Shown piece after piece: positions 12,889 to 27,182 of a stretch of DNA of 64,000 bases (its first letter is position 1; the number at the start of each line of letters is the position of its first letter). This DNA comes from Mesaphorura yosii (Eukaryota > Arthropoda > Collembola > Poduromorpha > Tullbergiidae): positions 1-64,000 of the forward strand of contig WIXG01000235.1 in assembly GCA_009869945.1 (NCBI GenBank), written 5' to 3'. The notes beneath the pieces were generated by a model, which saw only the letters and a list, made by a program, of their open reading frames with translations, searched no databases and was not told the origin of the DNA. The translations under genes and the position numbers were made by a program.

Positions 12889-13530
12889 ATGCGGAAGCAG
12901 TTTAATTTACTGTCGGAGGACGAACTGAGATTGAAATTGGAGGAAGCCGATTTGGAAAAGTTGGATTTAATCACAGAGCGCAATCAAGCAAGGGAAGACC
13001 TGAAAAATGTGGAGAACTCATTCTCTGATGTTCACAGGTGGGAAATACAATTACCAACTAGCTTAATGATTAAGCCGGAGATTACGCTTGACTTTCTTAA
13101 TGATAGTAAGTATGAGCGCACCAGAGTCGTGTTGGAAAACTATCGTCTCAATCAAGAGATTCTGAAGAAGAGAGACCAGGAAATGATGGACAAGATCAGT
13201 AACCGAGATCACCGCATCGAAGAGATGAAGGACAAACTGCAAGAGACATTGGAAAGGTACGTTACATACGACGAACGCTGAATCCTGGCAGATTGGACTA
13301 ACATTCATTCAGACTCGGCACGACTCACAGTTCTCCATTTTACTTCCAGGATGTATGCAGACTACGAATCACGGATGAAGGACTTGGAGTCTGAAAATAC
13401 CAAGCTGCGACTACTGCTTCGGAAGGCTGAGATGAAGGCGGATACACTGGAGCACGAGTCTGAGCAGAAGCAACGCGAGATTCAAAAACTGAACGAGCTG
13501 TGTGATGAATTGGTGTCTGGCAAGATTTAA
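12889..13530 (+). CDS. tacc: TACC-domain protein, short form
   Basis: TACC proteins bind XMAP215/Msps through a C-terminal coiled coil and stabilise centrosomal microtubules. Three exons, 12889-13037, 13107-13256 and 13350-13530, give about 159 residues with heptad character throughout. Family landmarks in order: LKNVENSFSDVHSKYERTR (TACC consensus is roughly LNSVERSLSDLFRRYENLK), VLENYRLNQEILKK (consensus VLEGFKKNEEALKK), and the C-terminal EIQKLNELCDELVSGKI (consensus EIEELTKICDELIAK). This corresponds to most of the TACC domain and nothing else; long TACC proteins carry a large N-terminal region. The start ATG at 12889 is the first in frame. A possible acceptor (TATTCAG) sits just upstream, so an upstream exon cannot be excluded, although only about 480 bp separate it from the beat gene. 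Confidence 0.8.
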
Positions 13531-13534
13531 TAAA
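13529..13534 (+). terminator. polyadenylation signal overlapping the TACC stop codon
   Basis: The end of the frame reads ATT TAA TAA ACG, so AATAAA shares bases with the tandem stop codons. A 3' UTR of only about 20-30 bases is implied. Confidence 0.45.
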
Positions 13535-16500
13535 CGTAATTTCGTTGATTATGCCTCACATTGAGCTGTTTCACCATTGCTTGTGCGGCACCCTAAAGCA
13601 TACATGAAAAGGGTTAGCTTTGTTGATCTCCTGTGGTGTCCCATGTGGACACCGGAAGCTGAAGCTTGCAGGCTAGATAGCCCATGGTGCCAGCTTTCCA
13701 AAGACACCATACTTACCTGGGTCCAAAATGGCATCTGACCCGATTTTGACTGTCAGTTTCTCCCGGCTCCTGGAATATGCGAAAATGTTTTTTTCGGATT
13801 CTTGCAGACACTGATTCGTAGTATCAAGCAAGCTAAACTCCGGCTGTGCATATTGCAGGAGACGGGAGAAACTGGGAGGTCAAAGTTCAGTTTTATTTTT
13901 AGCAAAAAGTTTTGTCCCAGGTATCGCGTCGGATGGCATACGGCCGCCTTCAATTATTAGTTTACTTAGCACTTGGCAGTGTCGAGTGCGAATTCAGAAG
14001 CAGGAAGTCCTTTTTTACTCCAGCCAGATTTGAGTTTCCGTAAATTACTGCAAAGCACAGAGAAAGATTTTTATTTTATTAGACTTAAATGTTGGAGAAC
14101 GTCATGTTCGTGATGAGTTATTCGTTTTCTGCATTTGGTGCGATGTACAACATGCTGCCATCGTCGCTGCCGTTAGAACTGGAACTGTGCTAAGAGCATC
14201 CAATCCATTCGGTCCTGAAATACTGCCTCGGCTCCTTGAAGAAGACATAAAATATTTTTATTGGGAAGTAACGGATTCATTTCATGTTTGTTGGTGAAAG
14301 GCTTTTGCAAATACACTTGTCGATTATTATAAATGATTCGCCTTCGCCATGTGTTACAGACTCAGGCCTTTGCCCGGCAGCCCGGGCGTTGTTAAATACT
14401 GCAATGTTGCAGAAAAATAACTGCCAATTGCTCTTACGTTCTTCGAGTGTGCTGGTACAAAGAGGTTCGCGTTCATGCTGCCGAGGTTAACTGATTCTCA
14501 AGTGAAATTAGAGCCTTAAATGGTCCTGAGAAGTGTCTCCACTCTCCAGTGACCGTGTTTTCTTGAAACGCCTCAAAGTTGCCACTTTCATATGCTGGGG
14601 CATGAATAACATAGAACGTGGTGGATGTCCTCTCTGGAGACAGTTCATTTTTTCCAAGCAAAACTCGAGGTGACACGTCCTCAAGCTCCCAGAACTGAGT
14701 GCAGACGCATTAATGAGAGCCCCGGACTACGAACCTTAACTAATAGCAAAATATGTTCTTTGAGTTTCTCGAGAATGCGAAATTGGCAATTAACTAACCA
14801 TCAAGCTTTTAAAGTTTCCGAAATGTTGAGCATGGAGATAGAAATACCTTAACCAATTCAAAGACTGAAGAAAGCATCTGCAGGAGAGCATGGCCACCCT
14901 ATGTCAATTCTATGCCATGTTTTTCGTGTTTCCGACACAGACTGAATAATTTGACTAAATTAGTCTCTTCTTGGCCTCCTTAACTCAATTCTTTCGGTAG
15001 TGAATTTGTAAGCATCTAAACAGGAAAATACTGAAATCCTCGAAATCTTTCCCCATGTCGTCAATGCTAAAGAAGTGAGTTCCTGTACGGGAATGAAGAC
15101 AGGGCAAGGCAAGGGGATGATTTATTTGTACTTTTCACATTTTGTCATAGCGTGAAGGGTTAGAAAATATGAGTGCATTGCTTTTATCCGAGTCCTTCTT
15201 TAGTGCGGAATATGGAGACATTTGCGTACTCGAGTCGAACCGGCCGCTGCCGTTGAAAGTTGTCGTCATCCTGTGTGCATAAATCTTGAACCAATTCGAT
15301 ATTCGAGTTGTGGAGCGTGGAACGGACCCAGCGTAGTAGCAGTATTGATGGTTATTGCTGAATCATTGCTCCACCAAACTTTTCACTTTAGCACAAGACC
15401 AAAAATTGTATGCACTGTTTAAATGTTAAAGGATAGTGCCCGAATAAGTACCAAAGTGGCCCTTTTGGTCTATATTCAACACTACACATATTTGAGTACG
15501 CTTTCCCCAAATACGACTCATGTTACTAGTTGCGATGATTTCCGTGATTTTCCGTCCGCACTCTGGTCTTTCGTATTCGACATTTTGTGACAAATGGTAG
15601 CATTCAACTTCCTGTTTGGCATGGGGCACAAGACTGAAGAGTCGTTGCCCATAATTTCTCAATCTCCACCGTCTCCGGCCAAGTCTTGCATGAGAACATT
15701 GCATACCGCTTCTGCATGCATTTCGTAATACATTGAAAAGAATCAAATCATTAGACATGGCGACATGACCGAAAGTCCAATTTTTCAATTAGGATAATTT
15801 GTGTACTTCCCTCTTCCTTTCTGCTATTGTTTCATACATTCGTTCGTTCGTTTGTGCACGAGCTCATGAGTGCACTTGACCAGTATGAGATCAATAGAGC
15901 TAAACATAGAAGCTTGCAACAGCAACAGCTTAACTCGTTCCTGAAATGAAACAATTGATTGCGTAATCATAAGTACTTAATAAATCCCTGCTTCCGAGCT
16001 TTGCTTTGTTCTTCAACGTGTCCAGTCCACTCCATGTCCACCGTGCTTCGTGCGCTCGCTCCAGTAACCATACTTTCTGTGTACTGAGCGCTGGCTGGAC
16101 ACAATCAACATTTTCTGCTTTCTCTCTAGCTGCATGATGAATTGAAGCGGTAGCTCGAGCATTCTTTCACTCCATTCTGCTTTCTATCGGCGCACTTTAT
16201 AATTTCACGGTTAACCAAGTAGAAAATCTGCTTGCGTATTAGAAAGGCGAGCCGCCACACAAGCCCTGACGGTTTGTTTGCAAGTGGCAATGTCAATGTC
16301 GGCTCTCGGAAATCCAAACATCAAAATACAATTAACGGCTCATACGAGAACGAATCACAAATAACGCCAGCTGACCCAAATGGAGTGAAAGGTTCAATTC
16401 CAATGGAATCCGTGGGTTCGCGTTCAGATACATTGAGATCCTGGCCTCCGTGAGTGGCTACTATTCGTGAGTTGTGATTGTTTTCCAAACTTTTTCGTTA

Positions 16501-19500
16501 ACTAAAGTACTAAGCTGGATGTGAATGGATGCGATTTATTCAAGATGCAAAGTTCAGGCAGAGCCGCAAAGTTATCGCAAACGCAGACGCGAGCCAATAA
16601 AATGTCCGCAGTTGTTGGTACGTCTTTCGGTGACGGCCACAAGTGATTCATGACAAATTCTCCAAGGAGCTATATAAAGGTGTCTTGAAATGAGGTAGAA
16701 AATAGAATGTCATTGTTGTCGCCGTTCGCTTTTCTTCCTCCTTGGTGCTTGGCTCGACTTCTCCGGGGAGAGTGCCATTTTGTTATTATTATTCTTTCAG
16801 ATATTGCAATACTTCGCCGTTCGCCGCTCGCGTTTTTGCCAACACCAACTTTAAAACGACAACTTTCAAGGGGTGCACTGGTCTCATGCTCCATGTCCCA
16901 GCCATGCTGCTGCAAACAATAACCAAACAATTCCAACATTTAAGACATATGTTATGTATTTTATTATTTTTTTTTGTGTCGCCTTGTTTCGCTTGCTTGT
17001 TTTCGTACTTTGAAATGAAAGTCCTTTCCGTCGGTGTTTATTTTTCCGCTTTTACGTGAACTACTTTCTTCTATTTTCTGGGTTTGCAGGTTTAAATATT
17101 CCGAAGTCACTGTGACATTGCTTCTTTCATGCAGCGCTTCAAATTTAATCCAAAAACGGTTCCGTTCAATTTATTCAGGCAAGAAACCTCAAATACATTT
17201 TCGGCTTTCCTATTTTCCGTGTCCGTTCACTGAACTTTAAATGCAGAATTTCTTGAACAGTTGGGCTTTGTATCGGCGAAGATTACTGCGGTGTAGAAGA
17301 AAACGACGTCTTTGGAGTGACGCCGCGCTGCAATCATGCAAACTATCACGGTTTTAGCGCAGTGCTAAAAATGAAACCATGACCCAAGAACGAGCATCAT
17401 TAAGTCATAAAATATTATTTTACAGGGTTCTGAGGAGAGTACAGCGGCGAGGATGCGAATGATTAAGAAGATTTGGGATGCGCGAAGAACCATGAGACAT
17501 TTACATGGCCATAAACCTAGCGGATAAATACCAGAGAAAGTTGAAACAAAATGCACATTCATGATCATGGGACAAAATTATCGCACGCTTCTTGAGCTTT
17601 TTTCTCAGTAAATTGTTATTGTTATTGCACAGCTTGGGATGCACAAGCAATCATTTGGCGATGTGCTGGTTCGATCAAAGGGTGTGCCCGAGCCAGAGAC
17701 GCCTGCCGACCACTGAATTTACAATAGAACAATGCACTAAGGCTTGTTATTATGAAATGCTCAGGCTAAACTTAATAATTAATTATATAACCAATTTGGA
17801 ATTCGCGAACCGTAACTATTGTAAATCCAACACGGATTAAACAGTAAGCGTAAATTATATTAATAATTTCAGCAAATTCACGTAGTAGACCAGTTCTGTA
17901 GAAGAGAATTCTTTTGGTCGGCGCATCCTGCGTGAAGCGTGAGATTCTCCGCCAATTTAATTATGAAATACACGGCAGAGCACAAGTACAACTTGGCAAT
18001 GTAACGTTGTGTAATGTATAATGCGGATTTACTTAAATCCCACATAATCCCACCCTTTGCCTTAAAAATAATACTTCGTTACCTTTTCATTGCACATTTC
18101 GGAACTAAGGCCAGGTTCAACACCATTTCTTTTATGCTTCTGCTTCACACCCGGCCGCGCGGATGTGGAGAATGCTTTCCTCCCGAACGACCCGCGCTTC
18201 TGCATTGAAGTGATGGTTGCGGCAGCGGTGCCACATTACGCCACAAAAGTGCGAATGAACGACGAACGAAGATGTAAAAATGAGGAAACGAAGCGGCTCG
18301 TAAAATTAATGTCACTACCTCGGCGCTGCCGGCACCCGGTTACGAAATGCGAATGGGTTGCACAAATTTTTGCATCATAACAATAGTGAGGAGCTATGAA
18401 GTTTTTTCTCGCCTTTTCAACCTTTAAAATAAGTTGTTTACGCTTGACAGGTGAAATTCCAAGGCTAACCAATGGCGTACTGTTTTAATGCAAAATTAAT
18501 CTACGACAAAAGGGCACATTGCGTGTACCAATCAAAAAGTGGTCGAATTCACCTTAATTAACATTTTTCCACTGCATGGTATATCGGTGTATAATCGCTA
18601 ATTTCATTAATTGAGTTGCCTGACCCAAATTTTTAATAATTCTCCGACATTGCTCGTGTAGGATAGTCCACTCCGCTTTTCAAATTCAACACATTGTGCA
18701 TGATATCGACTTTTGACTAAGGCTTGGTCTATGATGCCGCTACTACGTTACAAGTAGACAATAGTTTGAAAATAAACCATCTTTTGTGCAGAACACACTA
18801 AATTTAAATTTCCAAACTGTATTTTATATGCTCTTACATCCGTGTTGACGCCCATCGCCGGGCTCAATGTGACATTTCTCGCATTGCAGGTACAGCTCGA
18901 GTTTCGAGTGTACAGCGACCTAAGTAATGTATGGGCACGGATCGCGGAAACGTATTGTATTATTCGCAATAGTATTCCTTGTAGTCCTATTTCATATTAT
19001 GAGATGATAGCATGAAGAAATGTGTTTTCTAGCGTAAGGGTTCGGATTATGCAAGAGAAAAACACGGATCGCATGCACACTTTTTTTGCTTTTACACAAA
19101 AATTGTTGCCCCGAGTTAAACTCTCCAAAGGGCCATTTATCGTTTCAATACATCCAATTTCTCTTCGGAGCGCACTGGAAGAAGAATTGTATTAGTATTA
19201 TTTTAAAAACTTATTTTTCACGAAGGAAACCTTATCTGGGCACTATTCGCCTGTCTAACAATGTTTCTCCTTGTGAAGGCTTGTTAAAATTTAGCGTATG
19301 CAAAAGCTTTTTAAAAAAATACTGTAATTTTACATTCGGAAGAGTGCAGCGCAAAAATGTGTCGCGTTTTGTCGCGTAGGGCATTAGAGTAATAGACCTG
19401 ACTTCGAGTTCATGTTGCAAATGGAGCTCAGGTAGATAAACTTTATCCAGAACTGCTCAATTACCGGTGTCTGTGGCAGAAATTGGCAAATTCAAATAGT

Positions 19501-22500
19501 TTCATGCAATTTCCATTGCTGGTTTGCTGCCGAGCCATTTTCTATAAGCGTGGGGCATGGCCATGGCCGGGCCGCCAAGTGAATACTGAATGCAGAGTCA
19601 CTCCAGCGTTATTGCATTGGGCACAAGGGAAATTTGTGGTGTTTTGAGTAAAATGTTGTTTTTCTGCCTCATTTGATGTGGATGAATTTATGCCGTGTCT
19701 GTGATCTGAAACAGCAATTGTTCTGGATTCTGTGGACCATATGCCGTGGGCCAAATGTTTGCACGCTTGGACGTTCGAATGAAATTTCATAAATCAATCT
19801 AAAATCGGTGCAATTTTGGTTTATGGCTAAAGTTTTCTCTGTTCAATGATAAGCGAGTGATACAATTAATAGGATTGCACCGCAATCAGCTGTGCTAAAT
19901 TCCGTCAATTTTCACCCTCGTCGCAGCGATGCACTTCCTTAAAGCCATCCGTCCCAGGACTCCGGCCTCAAAAAATTGCACTACTTTGAGTAACTAACTC
20001 CATTACAAAAAAACTTACTCAAATTATGAAAGTCACATTAATATTGCCCAGCTACGTTTTCCGGGTTTTGGAGTCTTAGCGTCTCGGATTAATAAATTTC
20101 GCCAAGGAGAGAAAGCACGGGGAAACATAAAAAAGTAACTCAATGAATCAACCCTGTCTCGAGCCTCCTTTCTCAGGCATTATGCACATTGAGCATCCCA
20201 TATTAGTGTTGTCAGGAAAATATTCCCAGACTTTCTTTGCCATATAATAGAAAAGTCTAATAAAAGAAGAAAAGTGAATTCCATTCATATAAACTTACTT
20301 AACGTATTATTTTGTAACCTAAATCTTGACCAGAAATTCTTTTGTAGTGTGGAAGAGGAAATGCTTTCTTGTGATTCTCCTCCTTTGTTGGCCTGCCTGC
20401 CCCAGAAACGCGCTTTGAGTCAAGTCGAAGAGGGTTTGCCCTCACGAGGCGATAAAGTCATGTGCAGCCAGCCTGCGTGCAATGCATGAGTGAAAAGAAC
20501 CCGTGTATCTTGTCTTTGGTGTCATTGTTATTTTGTCGTAATAAAACGTTGTGCTGCTAAAGAATTTGTTCACTGAAATCTCAGCCACACTTTATTGCTT
20601 CACAATGTATCCAATTTTAAAATCAATCTTTCACATTTGTTGTATTGTTACTACTACTTTTACAATAGTCAATCCAGGATGGTTCCACAAGTCTAGAAAA
20701 ATGAATAGCTCATCTTGAACTGATAAAGATAAATTTCATAACCTAAATCATATAACGCATTTACTACTAACTCGCTTGACGGATACCCTCAGAACTTTTT
20801 CACGGTGAAGGAAAATTGGGTGACTTGATGTTCATATGAGTATTAAACATGCATATCACGTGATTAAGTACAATTAACTCCTTACGCGAAACGGAAGACA
20901 CAATATCATGTTTGGCGTAATTATTTATTAAACAAACATAAACCTGCACAACATACGCTCGCTCGTGAAGCGTAAGGATGCATTCTTAATTATGGCTAAT
21001 TGACATTTCATGATGATACAAGCCAGGCAGCAGCACGCACATGGAAATGCGAGGAATTGAGGAATAAGCCACAGTAAACAACGACACCGACATAATTACT
21101 TGGATGAATACCATAATTGTAATATTACATGCATATTGCGTATCAAGCATACATAAACATTGCTGTGTTTTAACAAATTATTCCAGAACACCGAGAGATA
21201 ACAAGACCACGCCTTGAAATGATCGACTTTCCATCAGCAGGAATTGGAACTGTCTGAATTGAGCTTCATTCACTGAGAACTTATGTTTTCAGCGCCCTAA
21301 TTGATCCAATTGTGAAGAATTGAGATCCGGAGCGGTCATCGCGACGAAATACGGAGACAATTCCATCCTGTTCTTAACATGAAACGGCGCGGCCTAACTT
21401 GGCACTTCCCATGCCCAAACTTTCTCGAAACGAAATTTATTTCTCGTAACCCTTTTAATTCAGAAAGGGAAAAGTTCACTTTACACTTTTATTGACTTGA
21501 CTTGAAAGGCGGCAACCAAAACGAACTCTCTCGCCTTCGACCCTCGTTTCTTTCCACCGTTCATGCTCATGAATTCCAGTCGCGTTTCTTGTCCATATCT
21601 CAGTACGCTGCACGACACATGTGGGGAGAAGCACGAGGAAGACGCGATGTGTGGCGTAAACTCCGAGTTGACAAGCAGCAGCGGAGACAAAAATGATGGA
21701 CTCGGCGAGAGCCTCTCTTTTCGTTTGATTGTCAAGGGTGCACAAATTTAAAAAATTGTCCCAAGGAGGACAAGAAAAGGTAGAATGATTATTTACTTGG
21801 GCCGTCGTGCCGTACAGTCGCGAGTCGCCTTAAATTCACCTCCTTCAGCAACGGAGTGCAGTGTTTGCTTGCTTGTATCGAGGAAGAAATTATAAGCCTT
21901 CCCAATACTTGCGTCTTGATTTCTGTAGCCGGGTCTTGTTTTAGAAATTCCGGTCACAGACTAACATATACAATATCATTATCATCTTAGATTCTGCTCA
22001 GTTTTGTAGTGCTCCTTGCTTCCTGCGATCCTCCCGCACTGCGTACGACCACCGCGTGTATCAAAATGTATTAGGGTTTTTTACTCCTCAGTCCTTTATC
22101 AGCCTGTTGTAAAGAATGAAATTTTTAGTTGCAAAATGTAATATCAAATGAAAGCTCATTTCGACAACGATGACATACAGAGTACACATTACGATCTGAC
22201 TGTCGCTGCATTATCATTGCCGCATTATATTTCGTGCTCGGGCTTAAGGCCGATGCGAAGACTTGAAAATTTGCACGTACTTCTGGAGCTCCGTGCAAGC
22301 AAGGCGCTCGCCGGTTCTTTGCACCAGGCTCGCTTGGAGAGGGTTGCAGCGTAATAAAGAGTGTTATGAGTACATCAGCGGTAATGTATCCGTATCTGAG
22401 ATTTTATAACACCGAGCCAGTAAATTTTTTGATCTCACACTTTCAGCGTAACTCATTCTCGACTCGTACTCGCTGGTGCAAAACTCTTAAATAATTTAGT

Positions 22501-25500
22501 AAGGAAACTTCATTTGGAATTCATTGGAAGCTTATATGTCTTTCCATATTAAGTGCCCCTTACAAGAGTGTAGACTGGCATGACAGGCGAGACAATTCAC
22601 GATGATAAATTCGTGTTGCCTGAAATGCAATTGCAATGCGGTGTGCTTTCCAAATTCTTGGAGCGTACCTTCCATAAATACGAAGAGTTTCACAATTTTA
22701 TGAGTTCTGAAATGCTGTTGAAGGTGCCAGTCGAGTCGTGGTTTACTTATTTATTTTTGAACAAAAATAAACAAATAGTGCGCTAGTTTGATCATCCTTA
22801 TCGTGTTGATGGGTTGATTTTTTTTGTGTTGTAGGGTCTACAAAACCATGCACTGTGAGGAGATTCATTATAGATATTCCTAAGTAAAAGATTCTACTAA
22901 TAACCAATGGAATCTTCAACATCGCTTCGAATGTGTTCGCATCTTGCGTCGTGCATCGTGCTGTCAGCAGAAAAGTCGTGTTACCATTTTAAGCACGTGA
23001 ACACAGTACAACAAAGGACAAGACTAGGCTACTAGTCAGAAGAAGGACTGACTGGACAAGTGATTCATTGTGAAGTCTCAAAGGGGCAATACACTTTCGG
23101 TATTACACAACAGAAAGTCACTTTTCTCTTTCTTCGTCCATCTCTCAAGAGAAAGTCGTTTTGTATCATGCCTTTCTCATCTGTCATTTAGGGACTTGAA
23201 ATTGAATACAGCCCTTCACTCTCCAGCATTTTTTCTATCCATTGTGAAAGATCTTCTCGACTATCAGGTTGATTTGCAAAAATGTGAACATGAATCAGCG
23301 GGTCTGAGGACGTTTCACCGAAATTCTTTGCTGTGGCAGGTGAATTTCATATTGCAGATTTTCCGTCTGCATAATTCCCTTTAACTGCTATCCACAAATG
23401 CGCGCAGGATTTTCTCAGACCACGAGCTTGGTATCAATATTGTTTTGTTGTGTTCTCGTCAAGAATGGCTAAGCCATGCTTTCCTCGTTCTGCTGTTTGC
23501 TAACTTCACCCCGCTCTTGGCCGACCATTATCAATTTCCATCCAATCTTTTCATTTCTCCACGCACTCACGTCCTTGCCGACAGGAAGCACCAAACGATT
23601 CTTGATAAGATAATTGGGTTAATGTAGTCTTTCACTTTACGTTTGATGATCTCTTTACTCTTTACTTTCCACGGCCCAGCCCGGTACCCTGTCTAAAAGA
23701 AAAGTAACGAAAACATTCTATACTGCACTGTAATGAGTGTGCTAAGAGAACTTTACTATTTACAAGCAAAGTGGAGTTGCTTTTGTTAGCAGGAATGCCA
23801 TACAGGAGATCTTAGTTTCTAAATTACTAAATCGTATCAGGAGCAGCCCCTTTTGTTGCCGGTTTTGCTCTTGTCTGCTTGCTTCCGTGCGATGCCCTTG
23901 TCTTCGTCCTGTTCCAGTTCATCTTCATTTAATTATTTCTGTAAACAACCAAATTTCTTCCATTGTTTGTACTTGTACGAGTAATCTTGAGTCAATCTAG
24001 CCGAGTAGAGGGTAAAGTAGCTCCGCTCTTGCTCTTCGGCTGCCAATTCCTGTCTTGGCATTTTCTCCAAACTTTCTTTTTCAGTAACTAACTTAAGATA
24101 ACATGTCTGCACTGCTCCTGCCGCTTTTAGTTGTTGCAGAAAATTCATTTTATTAAGTAACAAATGATACCTTGGCAGCTGAGCTGAGAAGCACTGGCAT
24201 GAGCACTCGAAATCTATAATCAGAGTCATGCACAACACAGCACTGCGCCGCGCTGCTTGCATTCCAGTGCCTCACCGCCAGCATCTCTTCGAGTGTATCA
24301 GATGCCATTAGCTTTACTGTGCCAATTTCAGATCGTGCAGGAGATAAAGAAACTACACGTACAATGTACCAGCACGAACCAAAGAGTGTAAGACAACGCC
24401 TTGCTTCGAGATTGTCTTAGCGCCAGAACTTTGTTGAAAGAAACTTCTGATTTTGTTACTGCGTATATGCGGATTCGGATTTGACTCTCACCTGCTGACT
24501 GCAATACTTGGCTGGACATTGGTCATCCAGCAGATGCTAATCCTTCCGAAATCTATGCTAGCCAGCGTCGATTAATTCATGGCGGGCCTGCTGTGAAAAA
24601 TACACCTGCCTTCTTATTTTTTGATGGAAATATGAATCGTAAGGCTTATTTCGTTCTTCTCAAGTAGGCAAAAAGTTTTGTATCATTTTGACTGAGCTGA
24701 AACTCTAACGCAAGAAATACACAACAAGCGATTCTTGGGAAGAAGATTATAAGTTAACACATCATCGTCTTCACATGACGCGGCGGCATCCACAGAAGAG
24801 GAGCTCCAACTTCCAACTTGGCTTATAACTTTATATCATGAGAATCTATACGATTTCTTATGCATGCACAGCGTGAAGTCTTGACTTCCGTTATTTCTTG
24901 ACTATTTTCCTGCTGCTTGCCTCATCCTTTTATCCCTTGCCCAGAAGACACGGCATGAGCTCGGGCTAGGAGCTAAGACATCATATTTTTTGGTTTAATA
25001 AGAAAAATAATACACTCTGAGTGAGTCTGACTGCGCAGAGGAAGGAAGAGAGAATGAATGAAGTGGGCCAGCAGAATAAACAAACAGCAGCGATCAGAAG
25101 TGAAAAAAGTGAAAGCGTAACAGTTGACTACCTTTCACTCTCAACACGTTTAGCACTTCAAAGAATTTGACTGTGTAATTATCCCGATTTGAACTTCAAC
25201 AACGAGTCGCACAAAAATGCGTGGGAGTCGAACCGACATGCTAGATTGATAAATGAATTTTCTCGGAAATTGAAGTCATGATCAGGATACACATTCCTAT
25301 TTCCTCATGTCATCTTAAAACTTATCATAGAAAGCACCACCATGCGAAAACTTGCAGCATGTGCTGGCAGAACAGAACCTTAAAGCTTGAATTTATACTT
25401 GTGAAATTCGGAAAAGGTACACCAATCAAGTACACATTAATAACACGAGTCTGCTGGGTAATTCGTCGCGTGGAGCGAGCATCCATTTACACCATTGCCG

Positions 25501-26600
25501 GTGTAAATGGCTGTAAGCAAAGCCCTAGCACATACATCATTAAAATATGGAAACGAGAGAACAGCGAGTGAAGAAGGGAAGTTGCCGTAGTCCGTAGCCG
25601 GGTAGGCGGTATGCAGGCATACAAGACATAAGTCTCTCTTGAAACACAATTTAGGTAATAAACTGACATGAGTGAGCCTGAGCGACCGGGCAGCTTGCTT
25701 GGAGGAAATTTCATCACTGCAATAATAATAATAACGCCCTTATCATTCTTCTTTCGCCAGTTTCTCTTTTTTACTTTTTGTGATGCTCATGTTTCATTTC
25801 GAGGGCACAAAAAGTAGCAGCAGCAGCGATGAAGCTTTCACCACTCGCTTAGCTCACTCCCCCGTCTCGTCATCATGTAAAGTGCGGGCAATGTGATCGT
25901 TTTGTGCTCCATGCCGTGTAACCCTTGCCAGAGTGTATGCAATAACAATAATAGCAATGTAAGTTGGACGACAGAAACCTTGCCTGCCATCACCACACTG
26001 AAGCTGACGCATCGCGCATCGCTTCCAGTGTTAATACTCAATTTGAACTTTATGTTTCTGCCAACGCCGCGTGGAGAAAGCAGAGGAGTCATTGGAAAAT
26101 GCCCATGCCCATAAGACAACGAAGCGTCCGTCCAACATTCTGCTGCTGGAGGATAAGGCAATAGGCAAGGCAGGGGTCGTTCGCCGTGCGTGCGTGCTCA
26201 TTCTCTTGCCTACGCTTGGTGCGATGGGGTACAGTGCGCATCTTCACATGTGTCGTGAGCTCGTGGCTGGTGGTGGTTGTACTCTTGTATTCCGGCAACG
26301 CGTAGTGCGTGGAAAGTGGAAACTCTGGAGAAAAGACAAAGCGAGACGAGACTTTCTCTTGGCTACATTTCCAGCTTGTAAAACAACGTCTCCACATCGC
26401 GTCCTGTCTTGTCCCTGGTCGGACCGCCGCATTCACAGGCTGAGCAAGTCCACAAGCAATTTTGGAACGTCGTCGTGTAGTCAGTTGTCGTAGCGTACCC
26501 GAACAAGAATCCAACTTTCTCACTATAGTCTTTAATTTTTTGACTAGTCTCTCATTACTTTATTGTTCACCAACTCTTTTTCCTTGCATACATTCCCAGT
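13535..26600. other. long intergenic stretch without recognised genes
   Basis: About 13 kb was read on both strands without finding exons of a known family, a tRNA-like cloverleaf or a mobile-element coding region. Open frames are mostly under 110 codons, and some start with non-ATG codons. A perfect 11-bp-stem hairpin is at 25483-25510. Overlapping 140-codon frames on both strands at 26071-26523 look like chance in GC-richer DNA. Regulatory DNA for the flanking beat genes may lie here, but nothing specific can be shown. Confidence 0.45.
25483..25510. repeat. perfect short inverted repeat (hairpin)
   Basis: CCATTTACACC and GGTGTAAATGG form a perfect 11-bp stem around a 6-base loop. There is no T-tract after it and the stem is too short for an animal pre-miRNA. 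A dyad binding site is possible. Confidence 0.5.
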
Positions 26601-26630
26601 GCCCACTTAACTTTTTGGAATACTCGAGCT

Positions 26631-26640
26631 CATAAAAAGG
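26631..26640 (+). promoter_or_regulatory. possible TATA-like core promoter of beat copy 2
   Basis: CATAAAAAGG lies about 550 bp upstream of the signal-peptide exon at 27183, on the same strand. It would place a start site near 26660 and leave a roughly 520-base 5' leader. This rests only on motif and position. Confidence 0.25.
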
Positions 26641-27182
26641 CGACGCGCAGACGATCTTTTCTGCTGCGACGTTTCCAGCCCGAGTGAGCTAGCTTCGGAC
26701 AACTTGCCCGCGCTTGTAATTAACAAAACTTTAGTGATATAAATAGTATTACATGTGTAACGCTGTGACTGTACAGTGAAGTGGTGAAAGAGGAAGCTTG
26801 AGAAACGTGAACCAGATTCTCATTCTCATCTTTCTCCATCAAACAGTTCAAGTGAAGAACGCTTCGTGTCTCGGTCTCAGCTCTGAAATCAAGTGAACTT
26901 GAAATTGTAAACACTGGCGGAAAAGACGCTTGAGTCAGCGTTCTGGTTTTCTCACAAATATTCATCAGCATAAATTACGGCTGCGTGGCAGGCAATGAAG
27001 AAAGAAAGGAGCCAAGCGACAAGAAGAAGATGCAGCCTAGTAATCGCCGACAGCGGCAAAGTCAAGAGTGTTGAAGGCTAAATTGAATTTCGGAGTCTCT
27101 GCAGTTGGATAAACAGGCGCTCTATCGCCTCCCAGGATTATCTCACAACAGAAGAATAGAAAAGCTGTTACGAATCTGAATT

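Noticed and set aside
26071-26523. Overlapping open frames of about 140 codons on both strands
   Set aside because: They are mirror images in locally GC-richer DNA, have no motifs or splice partners, and are rich in Arg and Cys as expected from chance.
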